Source: Chara braunii
Lineage: Eukaryota > Streptophyta > Charophyceae > Charales > Characeae
Direction: 5' to 3'
Length of the DNA stretch: 29,716 nucleotides
Assembly (NCBI GenBank): GCA_003427395.1
Contig: BFEA01000079.1
Span: 2,148,466 to 2,178,181, forward strand
Both the position numbers and the translations under genes were made by a program. This document shows positions 17,618 through 28,172 of this stretch, in pieces (the first letter of the stretch is position 1; the number at the start of each line of letters is the position of its first letter). The notes beneath the pieces were generated by a model, which was not told the DNA's origin, ran no database searches, and saw only the letters and a program-made list of their open reading frames with translations.

Positions 17618-17802
17618 CACAGCAGGACGAGGAAGAGGAGGAGGGGGAATGAGGAGGACGAGGACGGGGAAGGAGGAGGAAGAGGGGGAAGGAGGAGCAG
17701 GAGGACGGGGGACAAGGAGGAGGACGACGAGGAGCGAGGAGGAGTAAGGAGTAAGGAGGAAGAGGAGGGGAAAGAGGACAAGAAAGGGGACGAGTTCCTG
17801 AT
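17618..17802. repeat. Purine-rich GGA/GAA tract
   Basis: About 180 bp of almost uninterrupted plus-strand purines built from GGA, GAA and GGGG units. Such tracts can form triplex or G-quadruplex structures. The frames over it on both strands (Glu/Gly/Arg-rich or Ser/Leu/Pro-rich) are composition artefacts. Confidence 0.85.
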
Positions 17803-17947
17803 CTGCGATTCCCATGTAAATCTGTGGTGGTCCCCCCCCCCCTCTACGACAGATCGAGAGGTATTGGAGTTTGAACGTGTTCGTCAAAGTCGATGGGAAG
17901 AGAGCCGTCGCGCGTATTCTCATACATGCTTCTATTACCCTTGAACC
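17803..17947. other. Anonymous sequence
   Basis: Includes a C10-type run near 17835. Nothing else recognised. Confidence 0.4.
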
Positions 17948-18280
17948 ATGTCGGGCAAAAGAAGGCCGGTGCTTGAACAACAGCACGTGGCACTCGCTGT
18001 AAGCCGGTGCTTGCACTTCACTTGGCCACTACTGCTCATTCATTAACTCTGGTCGTGCAGGTTTCCTAGCCGCTGCGGGGCAAAGTTAACGATTGTGTGT
18101 GGAGCTTCTATACCCTTGTTGAGCGACGTCGGGAAAAAGAAGGCCAGTGTTTGAACAGCGGCATGTGGCACTCGCCGTAAGCCGTGCAAGTTCACTTGGC
18201 CGCTACTACTCATTAGCTCTAGTGCTTCAGGTTTTCCACCCGCTGCGGGGAAAAGGATTGTGTGTGGTGACGATGGTTCC
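17948..18280. repeat. ~170-bp tandem duplication
   Basis: The unit beginning near TGTCGGGCAAAAGAAGGCC (about 17950) recurs near 18128 as CGTCGGGAAAAAGAAGGCC. Both continue through a GTGGCACTCGC(T/C)GTAAGCC segment, a CACTTGGCC(A/G)CTACT segment and a CCGCTGCGGGG segment, ending in GATTGTGTGTGG. Confidence 0.85.
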
Positions 18281-18314
18281 GATGGGACGATGGCTTCCAA
18301 GTGACCAAAACCAG

Positions 18315-18830
18315 TCCGCCCTTGGTGTGGACTTCCGTGATCTGCAGCCAGAAATCGAAATCGGAAAGTTCGTTGCTTTTGAAACTCTCTCTCTCTCTCT
18401 CTCTGTGACCTGTGTGTGTTTATGAGTTCGCGCCACTCACCTCCGTATTTCCTGAAAATCGATGGAGGATGAAAGCAGATGGGTTGGATTTCTGTGATCC
18501 ACGGCCGCAAATGGGAAAGCTCATTGCTTGAAACCCTCTCTCCCACTTCTCCTCCCTTATTTCTCCCTCTCGCCCCCCCCATTCTCCCCCATTCTCCCCC
18601 TCTCTCTCTTTCTCCGCTGTGTTTGCGGATATCACTCGCACCCGCGCTGCCTGTAACTCGCCGAAATGGAGGCAGAGGGTTATGCATTCTGAGATCGACG
18701 GCCTTGAACAGGGAAGTTTGTTTGTTTGAAACTCTTCCTCTCTCTCTCTCTCTCCTCTGTGTATGTGTACGTGTACGTGTGCGCGTGCGTCCGTGTTGGC
18801 TGAAACTCAACGACCAGGAGGAGCATCAGA
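18315..18830. repeat. Three-copy ~160-195-bp tandem repeat with CT microsatellites
   Basis: Each copy holds a TCTG(T/A)GATC-type start, a GGGAAAG(T/C)T(C/T)(G/A)TTG segment, TTGAAACTCT or TTGAAACCCT, then a (CT)n tract, a (GT)n-rich tail and a CTGAAAAT(C)GA/CGAAATGGAGG-type end. Copies start near 18325, 18487 and 18690. The middle copy has a longer C-rich insertion. Expansion of the CT tract explains the long minus-strand frame at 18043-18810. Confidence 0.8.
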
Positions 18831-19200
18831 TGGAGGAGATGATGAAGATGTGCTGAACAGGGGAAAAGTGCGGGGGAGCTTGGACTGCTTACGTTTTTGT
18901 AAAATTCCAAAACCTGCTAAAAGAACTTGTCAGCATTTTCGAAAACGCTCAGTAATTAAGAGTTCTTATCCCAGAAATTGTAATGGGTTATTTGTGAAAT
19001 CATTTTGCAAGACGTGGAAGCTGAGCATGGGGAAGAAAACATCAGGCCAAGGTTTTTATCCCAAATATAGTGAAGTATTGGCGAAAATTCACCTAGACTT
19101 CGGAGGATGAACAGGAAGGAAGAGGAGCTGAGAAGAGAAAAGCTTTAAGGAAGGAAGATAGATGATGAAGCCTCGGCAAATTGTGATCAATAAATAAGAA
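18831..19200. other. Anonymous sequence with one plus-strand frame
   Basis: A frame ending at 19110 has a basic, Lys/Cys-rich C-terminal part (IPKPAKRTCQHFRKRS) but starts in the microsatellite repeat. An AATAAA-like site lies near 19188. Too little to call a gene. Confidence 0.3.
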
Positions 19201-19475
19201 AAGAAACCAAATCGCCGTAGCCTCCTCCTCATGCTCCTCCCCCTCCTCCCCTCCTTCCCAACGTCAGCGTCGTCACCTCCTCCATGTCATCATCGCTCCC
19301 AAGTCCACTCCTCTTCCTCGTCCCCATCGTTGTCGTTGTCCTCATCGTAGTGTGCATCAATCATCAGCGTTTTTTTTTTACCTTCTCATTATTACTCCGC
19401 TGCGCCGTCTCCCCTTTTCTTATCCTTGTTCTCCTCGTTCTGATGATCATGATGATGATGACGATGATTTTGGTG
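19201..19475. repeat. CTC/TGA-rich low-complexity region
   Basis: Pyrimidine-rich CCTCCTC runs (about 19218-19330) and a short ATG/TGA trinucleotide run (about 19440-19466). Confidence 0.7.
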
Positions 19476-20094
19476 TGCACCCTTCCCGTTTGGTGACCAT
19501 TTTCACCCCCTGTCTTTGACGACGATGTGGACTTCATTAGATGACGGCTTGCCTCTCTGTCGTCTTGACCCCTAATGTGGACTCGTATCCCCAGGGTTTG
19601 CTGGTTTGCCCCCCCACTATTATAGGCTACCCCCTGTTTGGGCTCGCACCCTCAACACTGGCTTCCCAAGGCCAAAACCCTCTCCTCCTTAATTTTGGCT
19701 CTCTCTTCCCCCCCAAATATTATTTTATCCCCCCTCTAATCTTGGCACTGCTGGCTTACAATCGCTACTGGCGGCTTACTGCCCTTCATCCCACTAAACA
19801 CAGTAGGCGTGTTTTGGTATTGTCACCACCCCCCGCATCTCTCCTTCAGCACTCTTGCGGCATCATCATAATAGCCGTGCGACCAGATCCAGTCTGATAC
19901 GTGTAACAAGTAAACGGGTGGGTATCACCATGAAATACCGTCAAGAATCAGGGCATACTCACACGGGGACCTATAATCCCAAAATCCCCCCAAAAAGAGG
20001 AAAAGGCCGGTCACATGGATCTACCAAATTCACAAATGTACTATTCCAGTGCCCATTTGTCAGCGTCCTGGGAAGCCGCGGGGCAAGGGATTTC
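19476..20094. other. Anonymous sequence
   Basis: No recognisable gene or repeat apart from short C runs. Confidence 0.4.
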
Positions 20095-20118
20095 GCGGTC
20101 ACCTCTGGAGGTGACCGC
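20095..20118. repeat. 11-bp near-continuous palindrome
   Basis: GCGGTCACCTC and GAGGTGACCGC are exact reverse complements separated by only TG. This could extrude as a cruciform or form a tight RNA hairpin. Confidence 0.9.
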
Positions 20119-21530
20119 TAGTTCCTTTTTTTTGTTCTTTGCATTTTCTTCAAAAATTGGCAAAAATTCGTTCACAAAAGTTCTTGCACAATTGGTGGAT
20201 GGCACCGTGTGACCAGCGAAGTACCAAATCCCCATTTCTCGAGACGGCCGCGACCTTGTCCCATCTGAAATGGTACAGCAGTGTGATGTGAACCATACCC
20301 AAAACCTCAAATCGGCCCTTCCCAAATCCGCATATTTTGCGGCTTTGGGTTCGCCGTGTGAGTATGCCCTCAGTGGGAGCGACCATTTTCGATTTTCCCC
20401 CCGTTTGCTGGGATCCCCGTCGGCTGGAAAATAGACAGGCAGGTGAGTCTTGCCGTATGGTATTCCACGACGGCGTGGAGGCATCTCGAAGACGAAAGAA
20501 CGCAGTGATGGACATGGTGAGTAATCATGTAGAATTCACGCTTTGCTCAGGCGTCGTTGGGGTGACATTCTTCATCCTCGGCGGTAGCTGGGTGATGCCC
20601 TGCCGTGCAATCGGATGCAGCTGTGATGGCGTTACTGGCCGTAGGATGCAGGTCTGGCCACTCACTGGAGTGAGCCCACCCTTGTCACCTTCAGCAGGCC
20701 CGTCCTTTGTCAGTTGGCTCTTGGGATTGATGATCTGACGCGGGCCTGAGTTCTCAGGAGACTGGAAACCAGAGCACTCGGTTGGTAGGGATGCTGTGGT
20801 TTGGTCCATTTACGAGCGTGCTTATTATTTCTAATAAGGAGCCTTTTCCACTGGACCCGTATAAGGGCCCGGTAGCCGTTTTAGGCTGGACATTTCATAG
20901 GCTCAGATCAATAGTTGAAGTAGATTAGCCGAAGCTGAGTTTCCGGCTCTGAAATGATTGTGTTCCTTGTTATGACAGCCCTGATGGCTGAAGCTAAGCT
21001 GAGTAATGCTCTCAGTATTCCGGGTAGAGCTGTGAGGGCCCTGGCCTCGGGCCTCGGCTGCTAGTATCGGTGGAGTTCAGAAAGGGGAAAGAAAAGAAAC
21101 GGAAAACCCTCGAATTCCATGATTGCACATGTGAACGATGTTGAAAAAGCTGCAACAAGCCCACTTGTAGATACACACTTGAGAGACATCCCCCTTTCTT
21201 ACAATTGTTTCCCTGCTGTTCTGCCTAGAGAAGTGGACTGTGCGGTTGAATTCGAATGACATTACCTGTCTGTAGCATGCACACGCCAATTTCGACCTGG
21301 TACAGAGCAGTGAATAATAGCCCACGTGCTCGTACTTCCACCCTTGAAATGCGTCGACTTGAGGTTGCAAAGTCTTACCTGGCGATACGAGTCTGGTGGG
21401 TTTCTTGTCTTGTCTTCGGGAGTGATGCCTTGTTTGTGCCCCACTGTGCTGTGTTCACGAAAAATCCTGGACGTGAGCGGGCCCCCACGGCAGATTCCCG
21501 GGACCCGGCAGATTCCCGATTGTTTTCTTT
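20119..21530. other. Anonymous sequence
   Basis: Open frames on both strands (20041-20484 minus, 20337-20738 plus) lack recognisable domains. No repeats noted. Confidence 0.4.
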
Positions 21531-21626
21531 ACCAACTGCGTGCGGTAAGGGTCTGATCCCACAATGAACTTATTGGACACCAACTGCGGGCAGTAAGGGT
21601 CTGATCCCACAATGAGCTTATTGGAA
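21531..21626. repeat. 48-bp tandem duplication
   Basis: Copies start at 21531 and 21579 (ACCAACTGCG, then GTAAGGGTCTGATCCCACAA, then CTTATTGGA). They differ at only a few positions. Confidence 0.9.
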
Positions 21627-21772
21627 GAAATTGGAAAAGTGACGGAAAAGACGGGGCCAGGCCGGGCGGCCCGTGAAAGTTTTTTTGCATCCCACAGGGC
21701 CAGCTTCGACAGTTTTCCATGGACAATTGTTAAACCACCAGTACTTGGCCCAGCTATCAGTCGCGGAAAAAA

Positions 21773-21878
21773 AAAGAGTAGAAACGTTTCTAGTTGGATG
21801 AATTTGGGCGCTCCTGTAGTGGCCCAAAGAGTAGAAACGTTTCTAGTTGGATGAATTTGGGCGCTCCTGTAGTGGCCC
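21773..21878. repeat. Perfect 53-bp tandem duplication
   Basis: The 53-bp unit starting AAAGAGTAGAAACG at 21773 is repeated without any difference from 21826 to 21878. Identity shows it is recent, or an assembly effect. Confidence 0.95.
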
Positions 21879-22185
21879 GTACATTTCCTAAAATCGCCTA
21901 GCGTTAACGGGCACGGCTTTAGGAAGTACTAGTGGTTTAAAACGGCCAAATGTTGTGGGCAGGTGGAGGGCCAGAAGGAGGGGTCCGCCAGGGGTGGAGG
22001 CCCGAAATGTATTTGGATGGGTTTTGGAACTAGATGTAAAAAAGTGAAAAAGCGAGAAAGGAAATGTGCCCCAGCCTTTTGGGGGCCAACAACTTTCACA
22101 AAATTGAAAGCCGCAAGGTGGTGGCAGTCCCCATGTCCAGGGGCCTCCCATGTAAACGCCACGATGGTGGCCACACTCTATGCTT
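21879..22185. other. Anonymous sequence
   Basis: No gene recognised. Confidence 0.4.
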
Positions 22186-22245
22186 TTGGAAATATGTGGG
22201 ATCTTGTGCCGAAAGTTCCCAGACTACAAAATGTCTAATGAGTAA
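22186..22245 (+). repeat. Dispersed repeat, copy left of NUMT
   Basis: TTTTGGAAATATGTGGGATC followed by a ~37-bp related segment ending AAAATGTCTAAT. Matches 25386-25443 with a few substitutions. The two direct copies bracket the mitochondrial block. Confidence 0.8.
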
Positions 22246-22735
22246 TGAAGGGCTGGACCTCATAGGCTGGCGGTATCTTTGCGCCTGGAAAGCATCCGCC
22301 AGCACAAATCGTAGCTGACGCAGATTGCGCTTCAGGTGTTGTTGCCACTTAGTGGCCTGGTTCCCGCTCTGCGAGCCTTGGTGTGTGCGCTCTTATTCAA
22401 CGCAATACATAGGAAAATGCTGTCTCTCTCCTGACCGAACGCGTCTAGTTCCTAATCCTACTCGCACCTCACATTCACGAACCCGTTCAACTGTGTCTCG
22501 TAGACATGGTTGGCGGTTGACCAAGGGTTGGTCGTTCCCAGTGACCCCCTTTCACGACAGGAGGCGGTCCCCGTCTCGAGTTCGTCAATTTGGGTGTCTC
22601 CAACCACACAGTTCGATAAATAAAATAATTCATGTCCATCTCGCTGCGGACTACTGCAGCGTCTCCTTCGCAAACGGGCCTAAGAGAACAAACAGTGCAA
22701 AGGAGCAGTTCATTTGGTAATGTCTCGGTTGCGCA
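22246..22735. other. Anonymous sequence left of the NUMT
   Basis: No gene recognised. Minus-strand frames here are non-mitochondrial read-through from the atp9 fragment. Confidence 0.4.
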
Positions 22736-22803
22736 TAAAATTAAGAAAGCCATCATTAAGGCGAATAAAGCAATAGCTTCAGTTAAAGCAAAACCTAAAA
22801 TGG
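22736..22803 (-). pseudogene. atp9: Mitochondrial atp9 3' exon fragment (NUMT)
   Basis: The minus strand encodes ILGFALTEAIALFALMMAFL plus IL, the last transmembrane helix of ATP synthase subunit c including the essential Glu of ALTEA. The native protein ends a few residues later with a FVF-type end. Here the reading passes into unrelated sequence (CATETL...), so the fragment is cut within the final codons. The exon starts with CC directly after a group II intron end, which fits an intron splitting an Ala codon (GCC). A nuclear copy in this form cannot be expressed as atp9. Confidence 0.9.
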
Positions 22804-22880
22804 GTAGGGTTCAAAGGTGAGTCTCTGCCCTTCGAACCGTACGTGACAGTTTCCCGTCATACAACTTTCCATCAGCGTTC
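22804..22880 (-). ncRNA. Group II intron domains V and VI (atp9 intron, NUMT)
   Basis: Domain V is the 34 nt at 22834-22867. Its upper stem GACGG/CTGTC is capped by a GAAA tetraloop, and its lower stem is mostly paired with wobble pairs. The usual AGC catalytic triad reads AGT. A domain VI-like helix (AGGG with CCCT) leaves an unpaired A about 8 nt from the end, and the intron ends in AC at 22804-22805. The order domain V, domain VI, exon is intact, so this came from unspliced DNA. Confidence 0.8.
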
Positions 22881-23114
22881 CGTCTCGAACGCATAACACT
22901 CCCAGACAGGCCAACGCTGTGTGCCTCCTGGATGTTTCCGCTGGGCCAGCGGTAGGGGTTGCATGCCCCCCATGATCACCAAATAAAACTAAATAGGCCG
23001 TCGCTTCGCGGTAGCAACAGTCAACGCTGCGCCCATCCATTTACATTTCATTTCACTTGGAGTCATCCATTCCATCGAGCATGGTTCTGTTTAACAACAC
23101 GGAGGCAGGACGAT

Positions 23115-23495
23115 CTATTGATGATAATTGCTAGGTTTATAGAACGTTGTACCTGTTTCTGGGCGCTTGAGATCCTTGCCCAACCGATACACTGTTTTTC
23201 TCAAAGACCTAAGTTTGTATTTAGTTGGTAACGTAAGATCACATGAAGACCACAATAAATGTATAATACGACTGAGGCCCACCAGGGAAGCCGCAAAGTA
23301 GTAGTTGAAAATGCAACGGGTTTTTGCATTGTAAAATGCAAGTATATCCGCGTGGTCCATCGACATCATAATTCTTATTGGCATAGGAACTATAAAACCT
23401 TTGTAAGTGCGTCTTACAAATCCATACTTCTTAAGTCGTTCTACAAACTCCTTGAGTTCTAGGCAAGTCTTTGGGGTTACTATATAGAATTCCAA
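23115..23495 (-). pseudogene. Group II intron maturase, domain X (NUMT)
   Basis: The minus-strand frame matches the maturase domain X that binds the intron: PMPIRIMMSMDHADILAFYN, then IFNYY, a SRIIHLLWSSCDLTLPTKYKL segment shortened here to its core, and LRKTVYRLGKDL. Upstream reverse transcriptase-like domains are missing. It lies 240 bp upstream of atp9 intron domain V on the same strand, where the maturase frame of that intron would sit (domain IV), so it is probably the atp9 intron's own maturase. Confidence 0.85.
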
Positions 23496-23719
23496 CTTGA
23501 CGGTTGCCTAAGAGTGACTTTTCCACTCGTTGATTTTTCCCAATCTTCTACAGTTTGGTCAGTGATTCCAAGCAGAATTTTGTTTGGTTTCGCACTTAAG
23601 CGTTTACCCAGATCCCTTCCCGTGGCCTTGAATACTTGAGCTCTAGTTCTAAGTTTGAATGATGTAAGCAGCTTAGGTTGCAACACGGAGGCCTTATAGT
23701 AGCTGGGGAGGGAAACCAA
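23496..23719 (-). pseudogene. Second maturase domain X tail (NUMT)
   Basis: A different frame encodes FKLRTRAQVFKATGRDLGKR, the conserved end of a maturase domain X. It is not the same sequence as the KYKL...GKDL end at 23115-23495, so a tail of another intron's maturase is abutted here. The join lies near 23500. It may come from a separate mitochondrial piece. Confidence 0.7.
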
Positions 23720-23739
23720 CCCTTATAGGCAGCGAAGAG

Positions 23740-24029
23740 GGTTAGTCAGATTTCGCAGACGAACAAGAGCCTTCCTTCGGATAAGCTCCACGAAGGTCTT
23801 TCTTCTTCGTTGAGAGCGCAAACTCTCATACCGCTACCGACAGATAAGGAGGTCTTTCTTATCTTAAGAGAACGATGGTCAATTCTTTTTTAAGCACAAC
23901 GTAAGCAAATTCCACTGTGTCAGGCACGCCACAAAAATTACTCAGGTTGGAGAGCCGTGTGATGGGCGACCTTCTCGCACGGTTCGGAGAGCACTTGTTA
24001 TGGCTGAATAGAATGTTTTACTACGGTCT
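23740..24029 (+). ncRNA. Group II intron 3' part with domain V (rps3 intron, NUMT)
   Basis: Domain V is at 23952-23985. It has GAGCCGTG paired with CACGGTTC, an intact AGC triad, and an upper stem closed by a GCGA tetraloop (GNRA). The stretch before it has several small hairpins (for example GAGAGCGCAAACTCTC near 23813). About 45 nt later the rps3 exon begins, which is where domain VI and the 3' splice site belong. Its plus orientation is opposite to the atp9 intron. Confidence 0.78.
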
Positions 24030-24749
<720 letters not shown>

Positions 24750-24975
24750 TCAAGTCTCCATATTAGATCTGTCAGCTATTTTGTCTTGAGAAATTCGCCA
24801 AATAAAAACATAAAATATAGCTAATTCTATCACACCATAAATAGGTAAAACACACAAAAATTGAAACCAAGTATTTGGAGGAGTTAAAAAAGCTGCTATT
24901 AAGATTGAGAAAAAGAGAGAACGACAATTTTTGATATAGGTTTTTACTGCAGTACGTTTTGATTCTATTAAGAAG
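24750..24975 (-). pseudogene. tatC: Mitochondrial tatC (mttB) C-terminal fragment (NUMT)
   Basis: The minus strand reads LFFSILIAAFLTPPNTWFQF, then LPIYGVIELAIFYVFIW to a stop at 24750. This is the last two membrane segments of the mitochondrial Sec-independent translocase protein TatC, with the conserved AAFLTPP and P-IY..YE/IE motifs. The upstream part is missing: frame and similarity break above about 24975. Orientation is opposite to cox1. Confidence 0.82.
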
Positions 24976-25385
24976 ATATGAAGACTGTCAGGAATGGGCA
25001 AGAGAAAAGGGATTCCACTGCTATAGCAGATTTCGACACGTTCGCGGGTTTAGGTTACCAGATCAGGAAGATTTGCCCTCTCGGGTAAGTGTGCTTCCTC
25101 TTTTTCAGCACACTGTTCAATCCCTATGCCTCCTTTCCGCATGGGATGGATGAATCAAGAGGGTGGCCTTGGGGCTACCATGTTGTTTTGCCACGATATG
25201 CCGGAAATTGGACCACGGAGGAATTTCCCATCATGACCCTATGTGAAAACGTTCGCCCAAAGTTTTCTTGGCCGCTCCCTGCCTGCGGGGGTCTGAAAAA
25301 AACCCTCTGCGCCAATCCATACACTTTCTCGCACACCTGTGGGTTCCAGACCTAAGGCTTGGACCCCACTGGCCGACGGTTGGCT
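24976..25385. other. Anonymous sequence right of the NUMT
   Basis: Composition returns to that of the nuclear flank. No gene recognised. Confidence 0.4.
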
Positions 25386-25443
25386 TTTGGAAATATGTGG
25401 GATCTTGCACGTGAAGTTCCTAGACTGCAAAATGTCTAATCAG
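25386..25443 (+). repeat. Dispersed repeat, copy right of NUMT
   Basis: TTTTGGAAATATGTGGGATC followed by a diverged segment ending CAAAATGTCTAATCAGG. Direct copy of 22186-22245. A weaker third relative may lie at 26548-26590 (GTAATGTCCGATCAGG). Confidence 0.8.
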
Positions 25444-28097
25444 GACCCCACTTGGCTGGAAAAAAAATGGTGACAGTAGGCTTTCGAGGCCCAATTGGGC
25501 ACCAGGAAACCATTTTTTCTGAGCGCCAACCCAAACTCGGGACTCCATTGCCTGGAGAAACTGCTTGGGAAAGGCCGTCGGTGGGGTTTCCACATCGCTG
25601 GCGGCTGGAAAACATCTGCCGGTCCCTTTTTGGAAGTACCCTCTAGTAGAGCGTGGAGGGGGGCCGACCGATGGCGGGGGAAGGGCAGTAGAGGCCGGGC
25701 CACCAGATGTCCGAGGGATTGCACAGTAATGGCACATTGTGCTGTGAGGACATGCGTGGTTATGCGCCTGGTTTTGTTTCTGGGCCACACCCTTCTTCGC
25801 GCTTTCCTTTTTTGGACGGCCCCATTCCTTCTTTCCTTTTCAGGGAAGTGCCTCCATTTCCAGTGCCGTTCTTGTTGGTGGAGCTATGGCCAGCATCTGG
25901 TGGCCAATGACTTTTTCCAGCCGCCGGGCAGTGGAGTTCAAGCCTAAGTCTTGTTGTTCTTCAGTCTGAAGGTGGTTCTTCAGTTCTGAAGTGGTTGCAC
26001 CATCTGTTTTCCCAAGTATTCTGTAAACGATGGTTCAACGCACCCGACCGGCACTCTGGCCCAACTAAAAAAGATTGTGCATGATTTACAGGACAGCAGG
26101 GAGGCAACTTCCTTGTAGCCCTGAAAAGGCGGGCATGTGGAGCCCCAAAAATTATTGTTGGACTTTGGAGAAGTTTTCTGAAGTAATGGCCTGTTCCCAC
26201 ATTACTTGGGTTTCGGGAATCTGTAAAAGAATCGTAAAAGATGGAGCCGTCCGCGCGCGGGATGGAAAAGAAAAGTGGAACGCCACCTATCCACTAAGCG
26301 CGGAACTTTTATGGATTGCATGGCAGGCTCTTGTGGGCGATTGGTGGTGCTGGCCAAGCGGAAATACAAAAAGGAAAAAAAGGTGCGTGCTTTCCGTTTC
26401 GTAGCAGGGTAGGGTGCTGGCTCTTTCGGAAATTCCAAACGAGAACCTTGCGGCCCTATGCGGTCAAACTGCCACGACAGCCACCGACTGAAATATGGTC
26501 CTATGTTGACGAGGCACCCTGCGAACGGGGAGGAATGTAGGATCCCCGTTTTTGGAAAAAGCTGCTGAGGTACGTAATGTCCGATCAGGCCCCAAGTCCA
26601 GTGGGGCACAAACCTTATTTATTTACTGAAAGGGAAATTTTTGTTTTACCTGCCAAAGATGCATTTATTTGCATTCTGGCCCCAGACATTCGGGCTGCGC
26701 TCAGGGGCCCCTCTGACGGCCGTTCAAAGTGGTGAAATAACTGTGACGCCCCATTGGCCTGACGTCTTTGTGGAAATGCCCAAACCGCTCCCTTGGGCCT
26801 GACATCTTTTCGGTAATTCCCGTAGCGGTACCAGTTTTCAGTAACGCCTGTATCGGCACCTGTTCAACTTTTCTGGATGGGTTCTTGAGGGCAGACCGCG
26901 GATGGAATGCTGCGGGCGCAAGAGTTGGATGGCCAGGCCCATATCCCAAAGCTGTGACCCGATGGACACTTGCCAAAAACGTGACAGGTATGAAGGGCCT
27001 GCGAGTGTAGGCGTCATCTTTGGTGGCCAGAGTGAAAATAAACACATCTTTGAGGGGGATGATGAAAATTTTAATTGGCGGCTTTCAATCGGGTAAAGGG
27101 ACACCCCCCCCTGATGGAGGCCCACCACTGGGGATGGCTCTGGTCTATTCACGGGAACATGTGGCCAAAACTGGGTCCATGCCCCAAAACAATGTTTATC
27201 AGAATACGAGGCATGGTGTGCATCTGGAGTTGCAGACCAGACAGCATTTTGATTGTGCATCCGCATGGAAGGGGATTAGACTACCAGATGCCATCTAGTG
27301 CAAAAGGGGAGAGATAGAGAGAATGACCTCTCCACCCCCTCAGGGTTGCCAGCACTTGCACTCTGCCCTGGTCTGTCTCAGTTGTCGTTCTGGCAAATCT
27401 TCTATCTTAGAACGCTCAGCTTTTCAGACACGCTTGAGAAAGAAACAGCAACGGACTCCTGTGCAGTGTTTCTGCATACTTTTGCAGATTGGCATAATGA
27501 TCCGTCATTGAGATTATAATGTATGCTACACCAATATATCGCCGGGCTTTGGGACAGAAAAGCAGATTTGGGGTTGCCTCCCTTGCTTACTGCTCCCTTT
27601 TTACGCGCTGCAGAGATCAGGTGTAGTGGACTGGATTTGCTTGTATGGTCGATGACGGCCATGAAGGTGATGAGGAGGGCGGCTGCAATGGCAGCCCACC
27701 TCTACTTACCGTTTATGATGAGGGGTGGTTGAGAACGCTATTGCGCGCACGAGGTAGCCCTCTCCTTTTTCTTTCCCCGAAGTGTGTAGAGGTCATTGTG
27801 CTGGATTCGGTTGCGGCAGGAACTATGCAGATACACCTTGTTTGGAGCTCTTGGTAAAGCGTGTACATTGTGCTAGTGAAGGCTAGGGTGGTTGACAGCA
27901 GAGAGGTCCAGTATGGCCTTCATGGCAGCAAGTAGAGCAAAGGATGTGGTTGTTCATGGACTTGGTGCTTCATGGGCGGGGAGGGGCGGCGGGGCACTTT
28001 GATTAGGCTGTGGACACGAAACGCAGAGCAAAGAATGTGACTCTCCCTGCCTGCACCCGAACTCGATATGGGATCAAAAGCCAGAGCTTGGAGCCCG
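25444..28097. other. Anonymous sequence
   Basis: Many overlapping open frames of 60-150 residues on both strands, none with recognisable domains. A diverged ~39-bp duplication (TTGGCCTGACGTCTTT near 26754, TTGGGCCTGACATCTTTT near 26793) and a lone TTCTGAAGTGG core near 25984 are the only repeats noted. Confidence 0.4.
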
Positions 28098-28172
28098 TTT
28101 CCCTGGCATTGTCAAATCCTCATTTCCCTGGGGTTGTCAAATCCTCATTTCCCTGGCGTCGTCAATCCTCTT
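28098..28172. repeat. 25-bp repeat, three copies
   Basis: TTTCCCTGG(C/G)(A/G)TTGTCAAATCCTCA-type units with CCCTGG at 28101, 28126 and 28151. Confidence 0.9.

Noticed and set aside
18043-18810. 255-residue minus-strand open frame
   Set aside because: It crosses tandem repeats with CT microsatellites and has no recognisable domain; its composition follows the repeats.
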